From positions 1 to 6,468 of the forward strand of contig NZ_CAHJWD020000154.1 of assembly GCF_903642095.1 (NCBI RefSeq): a stretch of DNA of 6,468 nt, read 5' to 3'. Position numbers and translations under genes: made by a program. The DNA is from Bathymodiolus brooksi thiotrophic gill symbiont. Its GTDB lineage: Bacteria > Pseudomonadota > Gammaproteobacteria > PS1 > Pseudothioglobaceae. Shown here in pieces: positions 1 through 5,188 of this stretch. Below the pieces are notes generated by a model. That model saw only the letters and a list, made by a program, of their open reading frames with translations, did no database searches and was not told the DNA's origin. Positions within the stretch are counted from its first letter, which is position 1. The number at the start of each line of letters is the position of its first letter.

Positions 1-89
1 TGGATTGACAGTTGAATTTGTGTTTATAAGTTCGAATAAAACGGAATCTGGCACATTGTTAATTGTGTTGGCACAGGTTTCAAATTTCA
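1..89 (-). repeat. Putative start of the 3' LTR (U3), truncated by window edge
   Basis: Sense sequence after the G-run starts TGAAATTTGAAACC. The 89 visible bases contain TATAAA (23-28), a candidate promoter TATA box, and two copies of TGTGCCA (69-75 and 49-55), 20 bases apart, which may be U3 regulatory repeats. The LTR cannot be proven here, because the matching 5' LTR is outside the window. A start at TGTGCC near 75 is an alternative boundary. Confidence 0.5.
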
Positions 90-995
90 CCCCCCAATGT
101 TAAACATGAATCTGGTTTTCTGTCCTTTGTCTATTTGCCCTAGTTTCAAGATTCTAGTTGGTGTTGCTGTGTAGATATGTTCTGTTTTACTGCTGCTTAT
201 TTCCGTAATGTCAACTACTTCTGTTACTTTCATCCTATCCTCATTTGTATCATTGTCTTTTTTTCCACTATTATCTTGTAAACCATTCATATCATCATCA
301 TCATCATCATCACTGAATTCTCCTTCTTCCATTATTGATATCTCTCCTTTTTCCGACGACGTTGATGATGCTTCACTATCAACCATTAATTTCTTTTCTT
401 CTCTCTGACTCTGGTACAGACTATCACCAGCTGGACCCACAGTCTTACTGGGCTCTTCATGAGCCTTACCAGCAGCAGCTGGAATTTTGACTGGTGTTAC
501 CGGTAGTATTTTGACTGGTGTTATCTGTGTCGGCCTACGGAATTCTTCTTTCTTCTCCTGGTCACGGCACCAACTCTTCTCTCCAAAGTTCATCTTCATT
601 GGTCTGTATACATTTTCTAATACTGCTCTTTTCTTTGGACTCATTTTTACATTTTTGAAGACCTTCCCTTTTATGTGTGACCTACTTCTTTGGTCATTTG
701 TTAGACTCATTTTTTCTCCACATGACATTCTAACGAGAATGACCTTGTCACCTCTATTTCTTTGAAATCCTTCATATGCCTCCTTCTCCTCCCTAGTGCA
801 GGTCATGGTCGTCCTATTGATTAGTTCTAGTTCTCCTTGACAGTTTTTGTGTCGAGGCAACTGACGAGCGAATACTATTCGGCACTCCTGACACCGCCAT
901 CCATAGCCAGAGTGTTTTTCAGTCATGTGCCTCTTACACATTATGGACTGATCGAAATTATAATCCTCACATATTCCACATCTATATACTGTAAC
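87..995 (-). CDS. Third ORF: zinc-finger, acidic-tail protein of unknown function in the env position
   Basis: I do not recognise a named family. The open frame runs from an in-frame TAA at 1029-1031 to TGA at 87-89. It has no ATG before the first zinc finger, so the coding exon probably begins at 995 after a 3' splice site. Counting the TTG at 1007 as residue 1, a C2H2-like finger is C10, C13, H27, H32, and a second C2HC-like motif is C39, C42, H53, C56. A basic patch KMSPKKRAV (121-129) resembles a nuclear localisation signal. Residues 163-175 hold a duplicated TPVKI motif. Residues 219-239 are acidic and end in seven aspartates. There is no signal peptide, transmembrane segment or furin site, so it is not a conventional Env. 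A nuclear or nucleic-acid-binding accessory role is inferred. A captured host gene fragment is the main alternative. Confidence 0.75.
   Translation of the reverse strand, partial: VTVYRCGICEDYNFDQSIMCKRHMTEKHSGYGWRCQECRIVFARQLPRHKNCQGELELINRTTMTCTREEKEAYEGFQRNRGDKVILVRMSCGEKMSLTNDQRSRSHIKGKVFKNVKMSPKKRAVLENVYRPMKMNFGEKSWCRDQEKKEEFRRPTQITPVKILPVTPVKIPAAAGKAHEEPSKTVGPAGDSLYQSQREEKKLMVDSEASSTSSEKGEISIMEEGEFSDDDDDDDMNGLQDNSGKKDNDTNEDRMKVTEVVDITEISSSKTEHIYTATPTRILKLGQIDKGQKTRFMFNIGG
90..95 (-). promoter_or_regulatory. Putative polypurine tract (plus-strand primer)
   Basis: The sense strand has ATT followed by six G and then TGAAATTTG. A G-run directly followed by TG is the usual junction between polypurine tract and 3' LTR in Ty3/Gypsy elements. 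RNase H would leave this RNA to prime plus-strand synthesis. The tract is short on its 5' side (ACATT precedes it), so the exact primer end is uncertain. It also encodes the last Gly-Gly of the third ORF. Confidence 0.6.
291..312 (-). repeat. (GAT)7 trinucleotide microsatellite encoding poly-Asp
   Basis: The plus strand reads seven ATC units in a row (291-311). In the sense frame these are seven GAT codons giving the poly-aspartate run of the third ORF, after GEFS and before MNG. The use of a single codon points to replication slippage, so length is likely to vary between copies. Confidence 0.9.
484..523 (-). repeat. 16-bp direct repeat with 24-bp period inside third ORF
   Basis: On the plus strand ATTTTGACTGGTGTTA occurs at 484-499 and again at 508-523 with no mismatch. 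The period of 24 bases is eight codons, so the frame is kept and the protein shows TPVKI twice (ITPVKILPV then TPVKIPA). It looks like a recent in-frame tandem duplication in a low-complexity linker. Confidence 0.85.
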
Positions 996-1031
996 CTGTA
1001 ATGACAATATATGAAATATTTTTAGGATTTA
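996..1031 (-). promoter_or_regulatory. Predicted 3' splice site (branch point and acceptor) for the third-ORF mRNA
   Basis: In the sense strand AAATCCTAAA (1021-1030) offers a branch-point-like sequence about 26 nt before a TTGTCATTACAG acceptor whose AG is at 996-997. The exon would start GTTACAGTATATAG at 995. The upstream stretch is strongly AT-rich, as in many invertebrate introns, although its pyrimidine tract is weak. The acceptor sits just before the first zinc-finger Cys codon of a frame that lacks an ATG. The donor is not identified and probably lies upstream, possibly outside the window. Confidence 0.55.
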
Positions 1032-1090
1032 TAATTTCATATATATCTTATTTATTTCTATCTTAATATTGGACTGGATAGACTTTCTCT

Positions 1091-1120
1091 GATACCAAGA
1101 TATTCCATTCTCTTGGTATC
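1091..1120 (-). repeat. Perfect 10-bp inverted repeat (hairpin) between pol and third ORF
   Basis: In the sense strand GATACCAAGA, a 10-nt loop GAATGGAATA, then TCTTGGTATC. The arms are exact reverse complements. It lies about 20 nt after the pol stop codon in an otherwise AT-rich, non-coding spacer of about 140 bases (996-1138). It could be an RNA element affecting splicing, export or stability, or a chance or insertion-derived inverted repeat. No family was recognised. Confidence 0.7.
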
Positions 1121-1138
1121 CTGTTTCATTTATTAATC

Positions 1139-4100
1139 CTATTCCCACAGTGGAGGATTTTCACCTTTGTAGGGTTTTAACCTATCTTGGTGTACCACCT
1201 TTGGTTTATACTTTGGTCCTTTTCTAATACGATAAATAACATCATTTATTTTATCTATCACTATGTATGGACCTTCCCAATTTCTTTGTAACTTTGGACA
1301 TAGTCCCTTTGTTCTGTGTGGATTATGTAACCACACAGCTGATCCTTCTACAATATTTTGCATTTTAGATCCAATATCATATTTCTTTTTCATGTTGTCA
1401 CTTGACAATTGCAACTTCTTTCTTGCAAAGACATGAATTTTCTCTAATTTATCAGATAAATTATTTGCATAATCAGATATCATTCCTGAATTGGAATCAT
1501 TCCCAGATAATCTACCCAACAACAAATCTACAGGCAAATTTAATTCTCTTCCAAACATCATAGAATTGGGCGAAGTCCCTATGCTTTCATGTTCTGATGA
1601 CCTATAGGCCAACATCAATAAATAGACATATTCATCCCAATCTCTTTGATTTTCTCTGACAAAAGCTGATAACATAGTTTCTAATGTGGAATTAAATTTT
1701 TCAATCATGCCATCAGATTGTGGCCTTGAAGGAGTTGTTCTTGTTTTGTGTATACCCAAAATTATACACATTTCTTTAAACACTTTTGATTCAAAATTTG
1801 ACCCTTGGTCAGAGTGAATTTGTAAGGGGACACCAAAAATAGAAACTATTCTTTCTACAAATTTATCCGCTACAGTCTTAGCTTCAGCATCAAGTATTGG
1901 AATTGCTTCCATCCACTTTGTGAAATAGTCCCCAACCACCATTATGTATTTATTACCGTTATCTGTCCGAGGAAGAGGTCCCAATATATCAATTGCCATT
2001 CTCTCCCAAGGAGCACCCACCAGGTATTTACACATAGGGGCTTTTGGTTTTCGATGTGGTGCCTTTTTCATAGCACAAGTATCACATTTTGAACACCAAT
2101 TCTTTACATCATTTCTAATTTGATACCAGAAGTATCTCTTTTTGATCTTGTATAAAGTTTTTCTGACTCCCAAATGACCTCCTGTCAGTGTGTTATGAAC
2201 TTGGTTTAACACAAAACCATTCAAGCTTTTGGGAATAACTAGATGTAAATCATAATTTTTACCATCATTACTTTCCCATTTTCTATACAATATTTCATCT
2301 TTGATAATGAAGGAATTTAATCTGGACCAATAAAATTTTATCTCAGGACTCGTATGAGAAATATCTGACCAAGTTGGCTTTTTATTATTACTTTTCCAAA
2401 GAAAGATCTGACTTAATATTTCATCATTTTGCTGTAAGGTCTTTATATTGTCCTTATCCTGCATTGTTTCATCATAGCTCTTTGCTCGGGTGCTTACTCT
2501 TACATGTTCCAGTAATTTAGGAAGTACGACACTTTTGCCCTCAGTTTCCAGATTACAAGGAATATCATGTTTCCCTGAGTAAGATTTTCTTATACCTATG
2601 TTCTGTTTTAAACTTTTTCTGATATTTTCGCCCTTTTGAGAACTCCCTTTAATACTTCTTTCATGTTGAACTTCTTGAACCAATTGGCAAGAATCACATA
2701 TCAAACATGGTATGCATTTTGAGTTGTTCTCATTATTTGGACCAATATCATTTTGACCAAAACATACTTGAACTGTATTTATTTCTAGATCATTGGAATC
2801 ATCAACTGACTTATCTAAACAATTTAAACAATTCTCCTCAGGAGATTTGTTTGGATCAATCCTTATATTTTCAGCTGATACCTTGGTTTCAGATAATTGA
2901 TTATCATAGTTTCTCTCTGCTCTTAAGCAATAGGGACAACAAGTTTCTTGACATGGGCGCCTGCTTAAAGCATCTGCATTATTATGAGATCGCCCAGCCC
3001 TATGTTCTATCCTAAAATCATAGGATGCTAAAACTTCAAACCAACGGGCTAATTGTCCCTCTGGGTTCTTAAAATTGAAAAGCCAGCTAAGTGCTCCATG
3101 ATCACTTCTAACTTTAAATTTTCTTCCATATAAATAATGATGAAAGTTTTTAATAGATGCCACTACTGCAAGAAGTTCCCTTCTTGTAACACAATATTTC
3201 CTCTCTGCTTTGTTAAAAGATTTGCTGTAATAGCTGATAACTTTTTCTTGCCCGTCTTGAACTTGGGACAATACAGAACCCATTCCCACATTACTAGCAT
3301 CTGTGTCCAAAATAAAGAAATCTTCCCTAGTTGGATATGCTAGAATAGGGGCACTTATCAAAGCTTGTTTTAATGCATCAAATGACTTTTGACAATCTTC
3401 TGTCCATGTAAATTTCTGATTTTTCTCAGTAATTTTGTGTAAAGCTTTAGCTTTATCTGCATATTTGTAAATAAATTTTCTATAGTAAGATGTTAAACCA
3501 AGAAAACTTCGAACCTCTTTTACATTTCTTGGAATAGGCCAGTCTTTTACTGCCTTTATTTTGCTAGGGTCAGTTGATACCCCCTCATCACTCACTATAT
3601 GACCTAAAAATTTCACTTTTGTTTTAAAAAAATGACATTTCTTAGGACTGAGTTTTAGATGAGCTTCTTTTAATCTCTCAAACACCTCTCTTAAATTAGC
3701 TAAGTGGTTTTCAAAAGTTCTTGAAAATATAATAATATCATCAAGATAAACTAAGCAAGTTTTCCATGTTAGCCCAGAGAGCACCCTTTCCATCAATCTC
3801 TCAAATACTGGGGCACTGTTGCTTAATCCCATAGGCATTCGCTTAAATTGCCAAAGTCCTCCCCCTGGGAAGGAAAAAGCAGTTTTATGTCTATCTTTCT
3901 CAGCCACAGGAATTTGATAGTATCCTGACTTTAAATCAGCTGTTGAAAAATATTTTGCACCAGATAGTGCATCTATTGTATCATCGATTCTTGGGAGTGG
4001 ATGTGAATCTTTGACTGTTATATCATTCACACCCCTAAAATCTATGCAAAACCTTAAACTACCATCACTTTTTCTAACCAATACAGGATTAGAATTCCAG

Positions 4101-5188
4101 GGACTCATAGATTGTTCAATTACTTCTTGTTTGACCATATTCTGAATTGCTTCTTCTGCCTCTTTTATTTTAGCTAGAGGTATTCGTCTAGGTCTTTGAC
4201 GGACAGGACGGTGATCCCCCGTATTTATTGTATGTTCCACTAAATTGGTCAAGCCAATATCATCTTCTGATTTTGAGAAAATCGTTTGGAACTCTACCAA
4301 AAGATCTTTATAAGATTTTTGTTGGTTTTCGTCTAAGCAAGTTATGCCCCTTTCATAGACATTCTCAATATGTGAGGGTAATGTTGCCACCTTTTTGACA
4401 TCATGTTGCACATTAGACATATTTACATCTTTATTTTCCTGAATGTCTGTTTCTTTTATCAATTCACAAGTAGCTACTATAGTACCTTTATATATAGTAC
4501 AAGGAGTGTCATTTACATTAACAATCCTAAGAGGTATTTCCTCTTTATTCAGATTTATTATAGCTCTTGCTAAAAGTAACCCATTTTTATTTACAAATTT
4601 ATCTGTGTGTTCAACTAACCCCACTAGATCTTTACTAATAAGGTCCATTAATTGGCCTTTAGCAATTATTTCAGTATTTGGAGGAACATAAGTTGTCTCC
4701 CTTATTGAAATTCTGCAACATGATTTTGCATTACTGGCATAATGAAATAAAGGAATTGACTCCCCTTTTAAGCATAAACTGTTTTCACTTAAGTGAACAT
4801 CACAGTTATTAGCAGCTAAGAAATCCATCCCTAGGATGCCTTCATTACTTATATCAGCAATAAATACATTATGCTGATAAAATTTCTTTCCTAAAGAAAT
4901 TTGGACATTAATCTGTCCAATGAAAGGTGAGGTTTCACCTGTAGCAGTAACTAGGTGAACATTCACAGGATTAACCTGCGACAATAATGAGGGTTGAATG
5001 TTTTCTATGAATTGTTTGCTCAATATTGTTACATTAGCACCTGTATCAATTAAAAATGCCAAACATTTATTTTGTAGTTTAGCTTTTACAAAAAGTCCCT
5101 CATTATTAGCCCAAGTTTCATTAATTTTTATTGCCTGGGGCCTTCTTGAAGATGCCTGGCTCTGGCCCCCGAGCCCGACCTCCATTGG
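1139..5188 (-). CDS. pol: Pol polyprotein (protease - RT - RNase H - integrase), expressed by -1 frameshift from gag
   Basis: This polyprotein matures the particle, reverse transcribes the RNA and integrates the cDNA. It lies in the -1 frame relative to gag; the first codon after the slip would be CCA at 5186-5188, next to ATG 5183-5185, taken here as residue 1 of 1348. In order: aspartic protease (DTGA 47-50, ILGMDFL 117-123); a beta-rich linker (about 150-245); RT (about 320-545, catalytic D417 and YLDD 480-483); RNase H (D629, E670, D695, D738); a Cys-rich insert (743-835); integrase zinc domain (H997, H1004, C1034, C1037); integrase core (D1066, D1126, E1162, with 35 residues between the last two); GPY/F tail (GPY 1305-1307). 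All catalytic residues are present and there are no internal stops, so the enzyme is predicted active. It ends with TAG at 1139-1141. The ATG at 5183 need not be a start, because the frame is open 27 nt further upstream and the frameshift site precedes it. Confidence 0.96.
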   Translation of the reverse strand, partial: PMEVGLGGQSQASSRRPQAIKINETWANNEGLFVKAKLQNKCLAFLIDTGANVTILSKQFIENIQPSLLSQVNPVNVHLVTATGETSPFIGQINVQISLGKKFYQHNVFIADISNEGILGMDFLAANNCDVHLSENSLCLKGESIPLFHYASNAKSCCRISIRETTYVPPNTEIIAKGQLMDLISKDLVGLVEHTDKFVNKNGLLLARAIINLNKEEIPLRIVNVNDTPCTIYKGTIVATCELIKETDIQENKDVNMSNVQHDVKKVATLPSHIENVYERGITCLDENQQKSYKDLLVEFQTIFSKSEDDIGLTNLVEHTINTGDHRPVRQRPRRIPLAKIKEAEEAIQNMVKQEVIEQSMSPWNSNPVLVRKSDGSLRFCIDFRGVNDITVKDSHPLPRIDDTIDALSGAKYFSTADLKSGYYQIPVAEKDRHKTAFSFPGGGLWQFKRMPMGLSNSAPVFERLMERVLSGLTWKTCLVYLDDIIIFSRTFENHLANLREVFERLKEAHLKLSPKKCHFFKTKVKFLGHIVSDEGVSTDPSKIKAVKDWPIPRNVKEVRSFLGLTSYYRKFIYKYADKAKALHKITEKNQKFTWTEDCQKSFDALKQALISAPILAYPTREDFFILDTDASNVGMGSVLSQVQDGQEKVISYYSKSFNKAERKYCVTRRELLAVVASIKNFHHYLYGRKFKVRSDHGALSWLFNFKNPEGQLARWFEVLASYDFRIEHRAGRSHNNADALSRRPCQETCCPYCLRAERNYDNQLSETKVSAENIRIDPNKSPEENCLNCLDKSVDDSNDLEINTVQVCFGQNDIGPNNENNSKCIPCLICDSCQLVQEVQHERSIKGSSQKGENIRKSLKQNIGIRKSYSGKHDIPCNLETEGKSVVLPKLLEHVRVSTRAKSYDETMQDKDNIKTLQQNDEILSQIFLWKSNNKKPTWSDISHTSPEIKFYWSRLNSFIIKDEILYRKWESNDGKNYDLHLVIPKSLNGFVLNQVHNTLTGGHLGVRKTLYKIKKRYFWYQIRNDVKNWCSKCDTCAMKKAPHRKPKAPMCKYLVGAPWERMAIDILGPLPRTDNGNKYIMVVGDYFTKWMEAIPILDAEAKTVADKFVERIVSIFGVPLQIHSDQGSNFESKVFKEMCIILGIHKTRTTPSRPQSDGMIEKFNSTLETMLSAFVRENQRDWDEYVYLLMLAYRSSEHESIGTSPNSMMFGRELNLPVDLLLGRLSGNDSNSGMISDYANNLSDKLEKIHVFARKKLQLSSDNMKKKYDIGSKMQNIVEGSAVWLHNPHRTKGLCPKLQRNWEGPYIVIDKINDVIYRIRKGPKYKPKVVHQDRLKPYKGENPPLWE
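1175..1288 (-). other. GPY/F module at integrase C-terminus
   Basis: Pol residues about 1300-1337, with NWEGPYIVIDKINDVIYRI followed by VVHQDRLKPY. This is the SH3-like C-terminal integrase module typical of Ty3/Gypsy elements, thought to bind DNA and aid multimer formation. The protein ends 11 residues later at GENPPLWE, leaving no room for a chromodomain. Confidence 0.88.
1691..2197 (-). other. Integrase zinc-binding and DDE catalytic core of Pol
   Basis: Pol residues 997-1165. The zinc-binding HHCC set is H997 and H1004 (HNTLTGGHLG) with C1034 and C1037 (WCSKCDTC). The catalytic core has D1066 (MAIDILGP), D1126 (IHSDQGSNFES) and E1162 (SRPQSDGMIEKFN), the D,D(35)E spacing of retroviral and Ty3/Gypsy integrases. 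The conserved DYFTKWMEAIPI strand lies between the first two acidic residues. Downstream AYRSSEHESIGTSPNSMMFG is the usual helix after the core. Confidence 0.95.
2960..3328 (-). other. RNase H domain of Pol
   Basis: Pol residues about 620-742. ILDTDASNVGMGSVLSQ supplies D629, YCVTRRELLAVV supplies E670, KVRSDHGALSWL supplies D695, and NNADALSR supplies the last Asp, D738. This is the full DEDD set used to degrade the RNA strand and to generate the polypurine-tract primer. Confidence 0.93.
3551..4222 (-). other. Reverse transcriptase domain of Pol
   Basis: Pol residues about 322-545. The classic blocks appear in order: SPWNSNPVLVRKSDGSLRFC, IDFRGVNDIT, HPLPRIDDTIDALSGAKYFS, TADLKSGYYQIPV with catalytic D417, TAFSFPGGGLWQFKRMPMGL, and CLVYLDDIIIFS with D482 and D483. 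These are followed by the HLxxLxxVFERLxxAxLKLSPKKC and KVKFLGHIVSxEGV thumb motifs. All three catalytic aspartates are intact. This is the best segment for a phylogeny. Confidence 0.97.
4796..5095 (-). other. Retropepsin-like aspartic protease domain of Pol
   Basis: Pol residues about 31-130. LIDTGANVTILS holds the catalytic Asp (D47) in the DTGA form usual for retroelement proteases. EGILGMDFL at 115-123 is the hydrophobic-hydrophobic-Gly block found near the C-terminus of retropepsins. The length is close to a single retropepsin monomer, so it should act as a homodimer that cleaves Gag and Gag-Pol. Confidence 0.9.

Noticed and set aside
1005..1007. Apparent start of the third ORF at 1007.
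   Set aside because: The codon is TTG, lies within the predicted acceptor region and has no ATG nearby. A spliced start at 995 fits better.
87..1007. Third ORF as a retroviral-type envelope protein.
   Set aside because: There is no signal peptide, transmembrane segment, Cys-rich ectodomain or furin site; it is hydrophilic with zinc-finger motifs.
1058..1129. A 23-codon ORF starting ATGAAACAG just after the pol stop.
   Set aside because: It is short, overlaps the hairpin, and is not in the third-ORF frame; no good splice donor joins it in frame to 995.
1139..1180. Chromodomain after the integrase.
   Set aside because: Only about a dozen residues follow the GPY/F module before the stop, with no chromodomain aromatic cage.
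5183..5185. ATG as an independent pol start.
   Set aside because: It lies 2 nt after the slippery heptamer and deep inside gag; frameshifting explains pol expression. Independent initiation would give no Gag-Pol for packaging.
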